The notes under the pieces were generated by a model. That model was given only the letters and a program-made list of their open reading frames with translations, did not search any database and was not told where the DNA came from. 64,000 bases of DNA. Source: DASWJZ01 sp963720705. Its GTDB lineage: Bacteria > Pseudomonadota > Alphaproteobacteria > Rhizobiales > Afifellaceae. The stretch lies in assembly GCA_963720705.1 (NCBI GenBank), contig CAVRGJ010000007.1, positions 186,001 to 250,000 of the forward strand. Reading direction: 5' to 3'. This document shows positions 38,124 to 49,691 of this stretch, in pieces. A program made the translations under genes and the position numbers. How positions within the stretch are numbered: the stretch's first letter is position 1; every line of letters begins with the position of its first letter.

Positions 38124-38918
38124 ATGGATCTCGGATTGAAGAACAAGGTCGCCGTGATCACCGGCGCGAGCGTCGGGATCGGCCTCGCAGTCGCCGAAGG
38201 ACTTGCAGCGGAGGGCGCGCATATCGTCATGGCGGCGCGGGCCGAGGATCGCCTCAAGAAGGAAGCGCGCCGCGTCGCCCGCGAGCACGGCGTGAAGACC
38301 CTCGCTGTCGCCTGCGATGTGGCTACCGTCAAGGGCTGCGACGCGCTCGTTGCCGCGACCCTGAAGAAGTTCAAGGGAGCCGACATCCTGATCAACAACG
38401 CCGGCACCGGGTCGAACGAGACGATCATGGAAGCGCCGGACTCGAAATGGCAGGCCTATTGGGAGCTGCACGTGATGGCGGCGGTCCGACTCGCGCGCGG
38501 TCTGGTCCCGTCGATGAAGAAGCGCGGCGGCGGCGTCGTGCTGCACAACGCGTCGATCTGCGCGGCCCAGCCGCTTTGGTACGAGCCGATCTACAACGTC
38601 ACGAAATCGGCGCTGATGATGTTCTCAAAGACGCTCGCGACGGAAGTCGTGAAGCACAACATCCGCGTCAACTGCATCAATCCCGGTCTGATCCTGACGC
38701 CAGATTGGATCAAGACGGCGAAGCAGCTCACCGCCGACAAGGGCGGCGACTGGGAGGGCTATCTCCAGTCCGTCGCCGACGAGCACGCGACGATCAAGCG
38801 TTTCGCGACCCCCGAGGAGCTCGCCCACTTCTTTGTGTTCCTCTGCTCCGACAAGGCCACCTACTCGATCGGCTCGACCTATTTTGTCGACGGCGGGATG
38901 CTGAAGACGGTGATGTGA
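38124..38918 (+). CDS. Short-chain dehydrogenase/reductase (SDR)
   Basis: A 264-residue classical SDR. The nucleotide motif is TGASVGIG (about residues 14-21), NNAG is near residue 92, and the catalytic Tyr-Lys pair is YNVTK with Ser in HNASICAA upstream. The C-terminus ends YFVDGGMLKTVM. Its place at the end of the sugar locus suggests a sugar or polyol oxidoreductase; the substrate cannot be read from sequence. Confidence 0.88.
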   Translation: MDLGLKNKVAVITGASVGIGLAVAEGLAAEGAHIVMAARAEDRLKKEARRVAREHGVKTLAVACDVATVKGCDALVAATLKKFKGADILINNAGTGSNETIMEAPDSKWQAYWELHVMAAVRLARGLVPSMKKRGGGVVLHNASICAAQPLWYEPIYNVTKSALMMFSKTLATEVVKHNIRVNCINPGLILTPDWIKTAKQLTADKGGDWEGYLQSVADEHATIKRFATPEELAHFFVFLCSDKATYSIGSTYFVDGGMLKTVM

Positions 38919-38929
38919 GAAGAGGTGCC

Positions 38930-39041
38930 CATCCATCTCGCCTCATCCTGAGGTGCTTTTTCACCCCATGGTTCGAGGCTCGCTCCGCTCGCACCTCACC
39001 ATGAGGGGTGAAAAAGCCTCGAAGGGGCGGGATGGATGCCC
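38930..39041. repeat. Hairpin-forming intergenic repeat of a second type
   Basis: Outer arms CATCCATC (38930-38937) and GATGGATG (39031-39038) and perfect 13-bp inner arms GCTTTTTCACCCC (38955-38967) and GGGGTGAAAAAGC (39005-39017) make a long hairpin around TTCGAGGCTCGCTCCGCTCG. Such elements recur in Rhizobiales genomes. It lies between convergent SDR and acyltransferase genes and could also end both transcripts. Confidence 0.7.
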
Positions 39042-39057
39042 AGGCGATTAGAGGCTT

Positions 39058-39945
39058 CTAGAACTCCGCGTCGTGGTCGGTGGATAGGCGGTCGACGACG
39101 TGTGACTGAAGCCGCTTGCTGACTTCCGCCGGATCGCCCTCCGCGAAGCGCTCCTGCGGGATCGGTAGTCCGACGCGGATGCGGAACGTCTTCCCTCGCT
39201 TGTTCAGGAGCTCATGGAACACCGTCATGTCGCGGAGCTCCGTGTTCCAATTGGCGAACCAGTAGAAGAGCCCGGAATTTCGCGACTGCACATGCACCGG
39301 AATGATCGGCACATCCTGCTTGCGCGCGAGCGTGACGGCGGAGGAGAGCCACGGCCGCTCGTTCAGCCGCCCATCCTTCCAGAAGGCAATGCGCCCCGAC
39401 GGGAACATGACGACGGCCCGCCCTTCCCTGAAGGCGCGCGAGGAAAGCTGCAGCGTTTCGCGCATCTTGGCACGGTCGCGGAACGCTTCGCGCCACTCGA
39501 CCGGAATCAGGAATTCCGAGAGGCGCTGGTTGACGCGGAGCGCGTCTCGGTTGGTGAAGATGGCGACGTCGGGGCGGACGCGGGTGATGGCGTCGTAGAC
39601 GGCGACGCCGTCGGCAATCCCGGTCGGGTGATTCGCCGCTATGATGACGGCGCCCTCCCTTGGGATACGGTCGAGCCCGCTAACGTCGAGATTGATCGAG
39701 AGCAGTTCGCTCACATATTTCATCGCCGCGTCGGCGGGGAGGGGAGCGATCTCATCCGCCATGCGGACGGCGTCGTCGTAGTGGAGAATCTTGTAGAGAA
39801 GCGGCCGAACCACAGGCCAAAGGCGGCTGTTCACGATCTTCTCGCCGCGCTCCGCGATGAGGACATCGGCGATGTGCTGGGGGCGCGGCGCATTGAGGTC
39901 GAGCGCGGAGGATCGTACTTCCCCCACATTTCTCAGGTCTGCCAT
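39058..39945 (-). CDS. Lysophospholipid acyltransferase-family protein (PlsC-like)
   Basis: A 295-residue acyltransferase. The catalytic HxxxxD motif reads NHPTGIADG (around residue 107), and the later VVMFPSGRIAFWKDG matches the family's FPEG-type block III. A membrane-attached role in acyl transfer to glycerol phosphate or an ornithine-lipid-like acceptor is usual for the family. I start at ATG 39945; the open frame continues to 40065 without a better site. Divergent from the Omp19-like gene. Confidence 0.8.
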   Translation of the reverse strand: MADLRNVGEVRSSALDLNAPRPQHIADVLIAERGEKIVNSRLWPVVRPLLYKILHYDDAVRMADEIAPLPADAAMKYVSELLSINLDVSGLDRIPREGAVIIAANHPTGIADGVAVYDAITRVRPDVAIFTNRDALRVNQRLSEFLIPVEWREAFRDRAKMRETLQLSSRAFREGRAVVMFPSGRIAFWKDGRLNERPWLSSAVTLARKQDVPIIPVHVQSRNSGLFYWFANWNTELRDMTVFHELLNKRGKTFRIRVGLPIPQERFAEGDPAEVSKRLQSHVVDRLSTDHDAEF

Positions 39946-40063
39946 TTGCCGCGATCCGCCGTTGGTGACAATGGGCCTAGGACGTGCAAGTAAAGCGGTC
40001 AAGCCCGCGGGATTTGGGAGATCTTGGCGGCCTGTTCTGCCGCCGCCAGCAAACGGGACAAGC

Positions 40064-40621
40064 ATGGCAGTTCGTTTTCATCCACTCACGACAGTCGGCG
40101 TAATTCTAGTAACGGCCACGTTGGCCGGCGGTTGCAGTATGTTTTCATTTGGGCGCGGCGAGCCGCGCGGTGCTCCGCCGGAGCCGCTCGCCGCCGCGCC
40201 CACCGGCACGGTCACCGGCGCTCCACTGCCGCCGCCCGGCGAGGCGGCCCCGCCGCCGCAGCCCTCCGGCCTCGCCGCCCTCGATCCGTCGCTGCAGACC
40301 GCGAGCGTGCAGCCCGTGCCGCCGCCGATCGGCAGCGACCAGCTCGGCCGCACCGACCTTCTCGGCGGCTGGACGATCAGCACGGCAAGCGATTCCTGCC
40401 AGCTCTTCATGACGCTGACCACCTGGGCCGGCGGCTATCGCGCTTCGACACGGAACTGCACGAGCGCCAGCCTGCAGACTGTCTCCGCCTGGAACATGGA
40501 GGGGAGCCAGGTTCAGCTTCTGAACGACGCCGGCACGACCGTGGCGCGGCTCTATCCGTCATCGAAGACCCAGTTCAGCGGGCAGACGGAAGGCGGCGGC
40601 CCGATCACCGTTTCACGCTGA
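40064..40621 (+). CDS. Outer-membrane lipoprotein with AprI/Inh protease-inhibitor domain (Omp19-like)
   Basis: A 185-residue lipoprotein. The signal ends at LAGGC|SMF (Cys24), a Pro/Ala-rich linker of about 70 residues follows, and the C-terminal domain is the Inh barrel: LGGWTISTASDSCQLFMTLT, GGYRASTRNC, and AWNMEGSQVQLL. This closely follows the plan of Brucella Omp19, a surface lipoprotein that inhibits proteases. Two cysteines in the Inh domain should form a disulphide. It probably resides in the outer membrane. Confidence 0.83.
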   Translation: MAVRFHPLTTVGVILVTATLAGGCSMFSFGRGEPRGAPPEPLAAAPTGTVTGAPLPPPGEAAPPPQPSGLAALDPSLQTASVQPVPPPIGSDQLGRTDLLGGWTISTASDSCQLFMTLTTWAGGYRASTRNCTSASLQTVSAWNMEGSQVQLLNDAGTTVARLYPSSKTQFSGQTEGGGPITVSR

Positions 40622-40636
40622 GGGCCGGACGCGTCC

Positions 40637-41869
40637 TTGCCGCACGATGAGTCCCCGCAGAAGCCGCACGCGGTGGAGACGCCGCCGCTTGCCTCCGGCA
40701 CCGTGCGGCGGCGCTACGAGGCGATGGCGCAGTCAGGCGAGATCGCGCCCGACGCCTCGCAGGCCGCGCTCGCCGATCAGCTCGATCGGTTGATCGACGC
40801 GCTGGCGAAGCCGGCGACCAAGAACGGTAACGGGGCGCTTCGCTGGCTGCGCGCGCGCGGCACTGCGGCCGGATCGCCGCGCGGCCTCTACATCTGGGGC
40901 GGCGTCGGGCGGGGGAAGACGCTGCTCATGGATCTCTTCTTCGCGGAAGCGCCGGTCAAGGCGAAGCGCCGCGTGCATTTCCATGCGTTCATGGGCGACG
41001 TGCACGATCGGATCGCCGCGCGTCGCGGCCGGGCGAAAAGCGGCGGCAAAGGTCGCGCCGATCCGATCGCAGCAGTCGCCGACGAGATCGCATCGGAGAC
41101 CGCGCTGCTTTGCTTCGACGAGTTCGCTGTCTACGACATCGCCGATGCGATGATCCTCGGGCGCCTCTTCGCAAAGCTCTTCGCACATGGGCTCGTCGTC
41201 GTGGCGACCACCAACGTCGCCCCCGACGACCTTTACAAGGACGGCCTCAACCGCACTCTCTTTCTCCCCTTCATCGCGCTGATCAAGGAACGCATGGCGG
41301 CCTTCCATCTCGACGCGCCGCGCGACTATCGGCTCGACGCCGCCGGCGGCGAGCGCCGCTACATCACGCCGCTTGGCCCGGAAGCCGACGCCTGTCTCGA
41401 TGCGCACTTCCGACACTTCGCGGAAGGGGCGAAGGGCGAGCGCGCCGAGCTCCACAACAAGGGCAGACGCATCGTCGTGCCGCTGGCGGCGGGAGCCGTC
41501 GCCCGGTTTTCGTTCGACAATCTCTGTGGATTACCGCTTGGCGCCGGGGACTATTTGAAGGTCGCCGGCGCCTTCCGCATCCTGATCATCGCCGACATAC
41601 CGATTCTCTCCCCGGCGCGTCGGGATGAGGCGAAGCGGCTCATCAATCTCGTCGACACACTCTACGACAAGCGCGTTCGCGTGATCGTCTCGGCCGATGC
41701 AGAGCCACATGCGCTCTGGCAGGGGGAGGATGGAGCGGAGACGTTTGAATTCGCCCGCACGGCGTCGCGGCTAATCGAGATGCGGTCGGATTCCTATTGG
41801 GAAAATGCCGGGGCGCCAGCGCCAGAAACGAAAAAGGCCCAGGCGGTTAGGCCTGGGCCTTTGCAGTGA
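40637..41869 (+). CDS. zapE: Cell division protein ZapE / AFG1-like ATPase
   Basis: A 410-residue AFG1-like ATPase. Walker A is GGVGRGKTLLMDLF (about residues 87-100), Walker B ALLCFDEFAVYDIAD, and later NRTLFLPFIALIKERM and FDNLCGLPLGAGDYL are family signatures. ZapE associates with the FtsZ ring under low oxygen or heat stress in Escherichia coli. The start is a TTG without a strong ribosome site, so the exact N-terminus is uncertain. Its last codons contain a strong terminator stem. Confidence 0.88.
   Translation: MPHDESPQKPHAVETPPLASGTVRRRYEAMAQSGEIAPDASQAALADQLDRLIDALAKPATKNGNGALRWLRARGTAAGSPRGLYIWGGVGRGKTLLMDLFFAEAPVKAKRRVHFHAFMGDVHDRIAARRGRAKSGGKGRADPIAAVADEIASETALLCFDEFAVYDIADAMILGRLFAKLFAHGLVVVATTNVAPDDLYKDGLNRTLFLPFIALIKERMAAFHLDAPRDYRLDAAGGERRYITPLGPEADACLDAHFRHFAEGAKGERAELHNKGRRIVVPLAAGAVARFSFDNLCGLPLGAGDYLKVAGAFRILIIADIPILSPARRDEAKRLINLVDTLYDKRVRVIVSADAEPHALWQGEDGAETFEFARTASRLIEMRSDSYWENAGAPAPETKKAQAVRPGPLQ
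41833..41862 (+). terminator. Rho-independent terminator inside the 3' end of zapE
   Basis: Stem AAAGGCCCAGGC / GCCTGGGCCTTT with a 6-base loop, 12 bp in all, running from 41833 to 41862. The A- and T-rich ends make it usable on both strands, so it could also serve the convergent histone-like gene. It ends five bases before the zapE stop codon. Confidence 0.75.
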
Positions 41870-41882
41870 GAGAGAGTTGAGA

Positions 41883-42026
41883 CTACCTCTTCTTGGCAGC
41901 CTTCTTCTTCGCAGCTTTCTTCTTGGCAGCTTTCTTCGCGGGCTTCTTGGCTTTCTTCGCTGCGGCTTTCTTCGCAGCGATTGTCCGGCCAGGACGCTTC
42001 GCTCTGCCAGTCGTTGCTTTGGCCAT
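41883..42026 (-). CDS. Tiny Lys/Ala-rich histone H1-like protein
   Basis: A 47-residue polypeptide. After MAKATTGRAKRPGRTIAAKK, it is made only of Lys, Ala and a few Pro residues in repeats of the PAKKA/AAKK kind seen in H1-like and AlgP-like DNA-binding proteins. A GGGGAG ribosome site sits eight bases before the ATG at 42026. It would be strongly basic and probably nucleoid-associated. A shadow reading as a Phe/Ala-rich protein on the other strand is not credible. Confidence 0.78.
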   Translation of the reverse strand: MAKATTGRAKRPGRTIAAKKAAAKKAKKPAKKAAKKKAAKKKAAKKR

Positions 42027-42218
42027 AATGGTCTCCCCTAATGACCGACTCAGTTCAATCGGCCGGCTGCAACGGTAGCAAAGACGCAATCAATGCGTAA
42101 GTGGTGAGTCGCGCACGACCTAAATTTTCTACAACTGTGTTCCGCTTGCCTGAGTCGGTCAATCGCGGTAGTCACCCGCCCGCATCCGCACATCAACGAC
42201 GTTACGGGAAGGCAAGTC

Positions 42219-43181
42219 ATGGGGCGTAGGAAGATCGCGCTCATCGGCGCCGGTCAGATCGGCGGAACGCTCGCCCATCTCATCGGAATGAAAGAGCTCG
42301 GAGATGTCGTGCTGTTCGACATTCAGGAGGGCATTCCCGACGGCAAGGCGCTTGACATTGCAGAGTCGTCTCCGATCGACGGCTACGATGTGCGATATGC
42401 GGGCGCGCAATCCTACGAAGCGATCAAAGGCGCCGACGTGATCGTGGTGACGGCAGGCGTGCCGCGCAAGCCGGGCATGAGCCGCGACGATCTCCTTGAG
42501 ATCAATCTGAAGGTCATGGAGCAGGTCGGCGCCGGCATCCGCAAATATGCCGGCGACGCTTTCGTCATCTGCGTCACCAATCCGCTCGATGCGATGGTGT
42601 GGGCGCTGCAGAAATTCTCCGGGCTGCCGCCGTCGATGGTGGTGGGCATGGCCGGCGTGCTCGACTTTTCCCGCCTCCGCTATTTCCTGGCGCAGGAATT
42701 CAACGTCTCGGTGGAGGATGTGACGGCCTTCGTTCTCGGCGGTCACGGCGACTTTATGGTGCCGCTCGTGCGCTATTCGACCGTTGCCGGTATCCCTTTG
42801 CCGGACCTCGTTAAAATGGGCTGGCTCACCGAGAAGCGGCTGGACGCCATCGTGCAGCGGACGCGCGACGGGGGCGCCGAGATCGTCGGCCTCCTGAAGA
42901 CCGGCTCGGCATTCTACGCGCCCGCCGCATCGGTGATCGCGATGGCGGAATCCTTCCTCAAGGACAAGAAGCGGGTGCTGCCCTGCGCGGCTCGTCTGCA
43001 GGGCCAGTACGGCCTCGACAATCTTTATGTCGGCGTGCCGGTGGTCCTCGGCTCCGGTGGCGTCGAGCGCATCATCGAAATCGATCTCGATCGCAGCGAG
43101 CGGGCGATGTTCGACAAGTCGGTGGAAGCCGTGCAAGCTCTATGCAAGGCCTGCGCGCGCATCCAGCCTGCGCTGGCTTAG
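42219..43181 (+). CDS. mdh: Malate dehydrogenase
   Basis: A 320-residue NAD-dependent enzyme interconverting malate and oxaloacetate. The NAD fold is KIALIGAGQIGGTLAHL (residues 5-21), substrate arginines lie in VPRKPGMSRDDLL, and the catalytic His is in LGGHGDFMVPL. It belongs to the lactate-dehydrogenase-like malate dehydrogenases common in alphaproteobacteria. It heads the TCA block and ends 28 bp before sucC. Confidence 0.96.
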   Translation: MGRRKIALIGAGQIGGTLAHLIGMKELGDVVLFDIQEGIPDGKALDIAESSPIDGYDVRYAGAQSYEAIKGADVIVVTAGVPRKPGMSRDDLLEINLKVMEQVGAGIRKYAGDAFVICVTNPLDAMVWALQKFSGLPPSMVVGMAGVLDFSRLRYFLAQEFNVSVEDVTAFVLGGHGDFMVPLVRYSTVAGIPLPDLVKMGWLTEKRLDAIVQRTRDGGAEIVGLLKTGSAFYAPAASVIAMAESFLKDKKRVLPCAARLQGQYGLDNLYVGVPVVLGSGGVERIIEIDLDRSERAMFDKSVEAVQALCKACARIQPALA

Positions 43182-43209
43182 ACGCGCCTCGCTTCCCGGC
43201 GATCCCCGC

Positions 43210-44409
43210 ATGAACATCCACGAGTACCAGGCCAAGGCGATCCTCAAGGCCTACGGCGCTCCCGTCGCCGAGGGCGTGATGATCACCGACGCCGGCGACG
43301 CGAAAACTGCGGTGGCGTCGCTGCCGGGTCCAATCTATGTGGTGAAGACGCAGATCCATGCCGGCGGACGCGGCAAGGGGCGCTTCAAGGAGCTTCGGGC
43401 GGATGCCAAAGGCGGCGTGCGCATCGCCAAGAGCGTCGACGAGGCCGCGGCGAGCGCCAAGGAGATGCTTGGCAACACCCTCGTAACCAAACAGACAGGT
43501 CAGGCCGGCAAGCGCGTCAACCGGCTTTACATCGAGGACGGCGCCGATATCGCGCGCGAGCTCTATCTGTCGCTGCTCGTCGACCGCACCGTCGGTCGCG
43601 TGGCGTTCGTCGCCTCGACGGAGGGCGGGGTTGACATCGAGACGGTCGCGGCGGCGACGCCTGAGCGAATCGTGACCGTCGCCATCGATCCAGTGACCGG
43701 CGTGACCGACGCGGATGCGGCGAAACTCGCCGGCGCGCTGAAGCTCGATGGTGTAGCAGCGCAGGAGGGGAAGGCGCTCCTCCGCGTGCTCTACACGGCT
43801 TTCACCGAGAAGGACATGAGCCTGCTTGAGATCAATCCGCTGATCGTCATGAAGGACGGCCATGTCCGCGTGCTCGACGCCAAGGTCTCGTTCGACAACA
43901 ACGCGCTCTTCCGCCATCCCGATATCCAGGCACTGCGCGACGAGACGGAGGAGGATCCGAAGGAAATAGAGGCCTCCAAGTACGACCTCTCCTACGTGGC
44001 GCTCGACGGCTCGATCGGCTGCATGGTGAACGGGGCCGGGCTCGCCATGGCGACGATGGACATCATCAAGCTCTACGGCGGCGAACCGGCGAACTTTCTC
44101 GATGTCGGTGGCGGCGCCTCGAAAGAGAAAGTGACGGCGGCCTTCAAGATCATCACCTCCGACCCGAACGTGAAGGGCATCCTCGTCAACATCTTCGGTG
44201 GCATCATGCGCTGCGACGTGATCGCGGATGGCGTGGTCGCCGCGGTGAAGGAGGTCGGCCTGAAGGTGCCGCTGGTGGTGCGGCTCGAAGGCACCAACGT
44301 CGATAAGGGCAAGGCGATCTTGAACGCCAGCGGCCTCGACGTCATGGCGGCGGACGACCTCGACGATGCGGCGAAGAAGATCGTCAAGGCGGTCGGGAGC
44401 CGCCGCTGA
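43210..44409 (+). CDS. sucC: Succinyl-CoA synthetase beta subunit
   Basis: A 399-residue ADP-forming subunit. It begins MNIHEYQAKAILKAYGAPVA and has the ATP-grasp region VKTQIHAGGRGKGRFKEL, plus the nucleotide/CoA-proximal NIFGGIMRCDVIADG. It makes ATP while turning succinyl-CoA into succinate, together with SucD, whose ATG overlaps its stop by one base. Confidence 0.96.
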   Translation: MNIHEYQAKAILKAYGAPVAEGVMITDAGDAKTAVASLPGPIYVVKTQIHAGGRGKGRFKELRADAKGGVRIAKSVDEAAASAKEMLGNTLVTKQTGQAGKRVNRLYIEDGADIARELYLSLLVDRTVGRVAFVASTEGGVDIETVAAATPERIVTVAIDPVTGVTDADAAKLAGALKLDGVAAQEGKALLRVLYTAFTEKDMSLLEINPLIVMKDGHVRVLDAKVSFDNNALFRHPDIQALRDETEEDPKEIEASKYDLSYVALDGSIGCMVNGAGLAMATMDIIKLYGGEPANFLDVGGGASKEKVTAAFKIITSDPNVKGILVNIFGGIMRCDVIADGVVAAVKEVGLKVPLVVRLEGTNVDKGKAILNASGLDVMAADDLDDAAKKIVKAVGSRR

Positions 44410-45320
44410 TGTCGATCCTCGTCAACCGCGACACCAAGGTCATCGTCCAGGGTCTGACAGGCAAGACCGGCACGTTCCACACCGAGCAGGCGCTCGCCTA
44501 CTACGGAACCAAGATGGTCGCGGGCACGCACCCGAAGAAGGGAGGCGAGCTTTGGACCGGAAAGGTCGGCGCCGGCGAGGTGAAGCTTCCGATCTACGCC
44601 TCCGTCGCGGAGGCCAAGGAGCGAACCGGCGCTAACGCGTCCGTAATATATGTACCGCCGGCCGGCGCCGCGGCGGCGATAGAGGAGGCAATCGACGCGG
44701 AGGTTCCGCTGATCGTCTGCATCACCGAGGGCATCCCGGTCCTCGACATGGTGCGGGTCAAGGCCAAGCTCGACCGCTCGAAATCGCGACTGATCGGCCC
44801 GAACTGCCCAGGGGTTCTTACTCCTGAAGAGTGCAAGATCGGCATCATGCCGGGCTCGATTTTCAAGAAGGGCTCAGTCGGTGTTGTTTCGCGCTCCGGC
44901 ACACTTACTTATGAGGCAGTGTTCCAGACCTCCAATGCCGGCCTCGGCCAGACCACGGCGGTCGGGATCGGCGGCGACCCCGTGAAGGGGACCGAATTCA
45001 CCGATGTGCTCGAGATGTTCCTCGCCGACGCGGCCACGAAATCGATCATCATGATTGGGGAGATCGGCGGCTCGGCCGAGGAGGAGGCTGCCCAATTCCT
45101 GGCGGATTCCAGGAAGAAAGGCCGCTGGAAGCCGGTCGTAGGCTTCATTGCCGGGCGCACCGCGCCTCCCGGCCGGACCATGGGCCACGCCGGCGCCGTC
45201 ATCTCCGGCGGCAGAGGCGGGGCGGAGGACAAGATCGCGGCGCTTGAAGCGGCTGGCATTCGGGTGTCACCTTCGCCTGCAAAACTCGGCGAGACGCTGG
45301 CGGCGCTGTTGAGGGGCTGA
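44409..45320 (+). CDS. sucD: Succinyl-CoA synthetase alpha subunit
   Basis: A 303-residue subunit with a CoA-binding Rossmann domain (VIVQGLTGKTGTFHTEQAL) and the phosphorylated-His region PGRTMGHAGAVISGG near residue 255 (His262 by count is approximate). Family pieces GTHPKKGG and GPNCPGVL are in place. It is translationally coupled to sucC and followed by two hairpins before sucA. Confidence 0.96.
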   Translation: MSILVNRDTKVIVQGLTGKTGTFHTEQALAYYGTKMVAGTHPKKGGELWTGKVGAGEVKLPIYASVAEAKERTGANASVIYVPPAGAAAAIEEAIDAEVPLIVCITEGIPVLDMVRVKAKLDRSKSRLIGPNCPGVLTPEECKIGIMPGSIFKKGSVGVVSRSGTLTYEAVFQTSNAGLGQTTAVGIGGDPVKGTEFTDVLEMFLADAATKSIIMIGEIGGSAEEEAAQFLADSRKKGRWKPVVGFIAGRTAPPGRTMGHAGAVISGGRGGAEDKIAALEAAGIRVSPSPAKLGETLAALLRG

Positions 45321-45323
45321 TAT

Positions 45324-45377
45324 CCGACCGGGTGCCGCGCCCGGTCGGTCTGATGGCGCGGCTCTTGCAGAGCCGCG
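45324..45377 (+). promoter_or_regulatory. Two tandem hairpins in the sucD-sucA gap
   Basis: The first hairpin has a 9-bp stem CCGACCGGG/CCCGGTCGG with a 7-base loop (45324-45348); the second has a 10-bp stem closing on TGC (45357-45377). Neither has a T-run. They may attenuate, process or stabilise the operon message. Confidence 0.5.
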
Positions 45378-45414
45378 ACGGAAAGGACGGGGCAGGCGTG
45401 CCCTGTAGGACGTG

Positions 45415-48369
<2,955 letters not shown>

Positions 48370-48412
48370 GCCGCCTGTAGGCATGTAGGCATCCACGCGA
48401 GGGGAAAGACCA

Positions 48413-49654
48413 ATGACGCTTGAGATCAAGGTTCCGACCCTCGGCGAATCGGTGACCGAGGCGACCGTCGGCCAATGGCTGAAGAAGGAGGGCGACGCCG
48501 TCGCCCGCGACGAGCCGCTCGTCGAGCTTGAGACCGACAAGGTCACGCTCGAGGTTCCCGCGCCTGCCGCCGGCCGCCTCGAAAAGATATCCGTCAAGGA
48601 CGGCGAGACGGTTGGAGTTGGTGCTCTCCTCGGCGTGATCTCGGAGGGCGAGGCCGGAAAGGCCGCGCCGATCCAGGCAGGACCGGAGACGACGCAGCCG
48701 CGTGCCGACGCGAAGAAGGGCGACGGACAGCAGCCTCCACCCGCTGCGCCGACGCCGTCAAAAGCCAAGAGCGAGATGCCGCCCGCGCCGTCAGCGGCCA
48801 AATTGATGCAGGAGAAGGGTCTCTCCGCCGAGGACGTGGCCGGCAGCGGCAAGCGCGGTCAGGTGCTGAAGGGCGATGTGTTCGAAGCGCTTTCGCGCGC
48901 GCCGAAGGCACCGGCACCCGCGCAGGCACGCGCTCCTAGCCCTGCCGGCGATGCGGAGCGCGAGGAACGGGTGAAGATGACCCGGCTCCGGCTCACCATC
49001 GCCCGCCGCCTGAAGGAAGCGCAGAACACCGCGGCGATGCTGACCACGTTCAACGACGTGGACATGAGCGCGGTCATGGATCTCAGGAAGACCTATCGCG
49101 ACGTCTTCGAGAAGAAGCACGGGGTCCGGCTCGGCTTCATGGGCTTCTTCGTCAAGGCGTGCGTCAATGCGCTTGCCGAAATCCCGGCCGTCAACGCCGA
49201 AATCGACGGGGACGAGCTCGTCTACAAGAACTACTACAACATCGGCGTCGCGGTCGGCACGGAGAAGGGGCTCGTTGTGCCGGTGATCCGCGATGCGCAG
49301 GACCTGTCGATCGCCGGCGTCGAGAAGGCGATCAACGATTTCGGCAAGCGCGCCCGCGACGGGCAGCTCAAGATCGAGGAGATGCAGGGCGGCACGTTCA
49401 CCGTCACCAACGGCGGCGTCTACGGCTCGCTGATGTCGACGCCGATCTTGAATGCGCCGCAATCCGGCATCCTTGGCATGCACCGCATCGAGGAGCGGCC
49501 GGTCGCGCGAAATGGACAAGTCGTGATCCGCCCGATGATGTATCTTGCGCTCTCCTATGACCACCGGATCGTCGACGGCCGCGAGGCGGTGACCTTCCTG
49601 GTGCGCGTCAAGGAGGCGATCGAGGACCCGCAACGGCTGGTGCTCGATCTCTGA
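48413..49654 (+). CDS. sucB: Dihydrolipoyllysine succinyltransferase (E2 of 2-oxoglutarate dehydrogenase)
   Basis: A 413-residue E2. One lipoyl domain (LVELETDKVTLEVPAPAAG with the lipoyl Lys near 43) is followed by a Pro/Ala linker, an E3-binding domain (SAAKLMQEKGLSAEDVAGSG) and the catalytic domain ending SYDHRIVDGREAVTFL, which contains the active His and Asp. It transfers the succinyl group to CoA. A GAGGGG site precedes the ATG; sucA ends 43 bp upstream. Confidence 0.96.
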   Translation: MTLEIKVPTLGESVTEATVGQWLKKEGDAVARDEPLVELETDKVTLEVPAPAAGRLEKISVKDGETVGVGALLGVISEGEAGKAAPIQAGPETTQPRADAKKGDGQQPPPAAPTPSKAKSEMPPAPSAAKLMQEKGLSAEDVAGSGKRGQVLKGDVFEALSRAPKAPAPAQARAPSPAGDAEREERVKMTRLRLTIARRLKEAQNTAAMLTTFNDVDMSAVMDLRKTYRDVFEKKHGVRLGFMGFFVKACVNALAEIPAVNAEIDGDELVYKNYYNIGVAVGTEKGLVVPVIRDAQDLSIAGVEKAINDFGKRARDGQLKIEEMQGGTFTVTNGGVYGSLMSTPILNAPQSGILGMHRIEERPVARNGQVVIRPMMYLALSYDHRIVDGREAVTFLVRVKEAIEDPQRLVLDL

Positions 49655-49691
49655 GCCGCTGATCACGGCGGCAACAACGGGGAGGGCAATC

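Noticed and set aside
38968..38990. GGTTCGAGGC as a tRNA T-loop
   Set aside because: No acceptor stem, anticodon arm or D-loop could be built around it; it belongs to a palindromic repeat.
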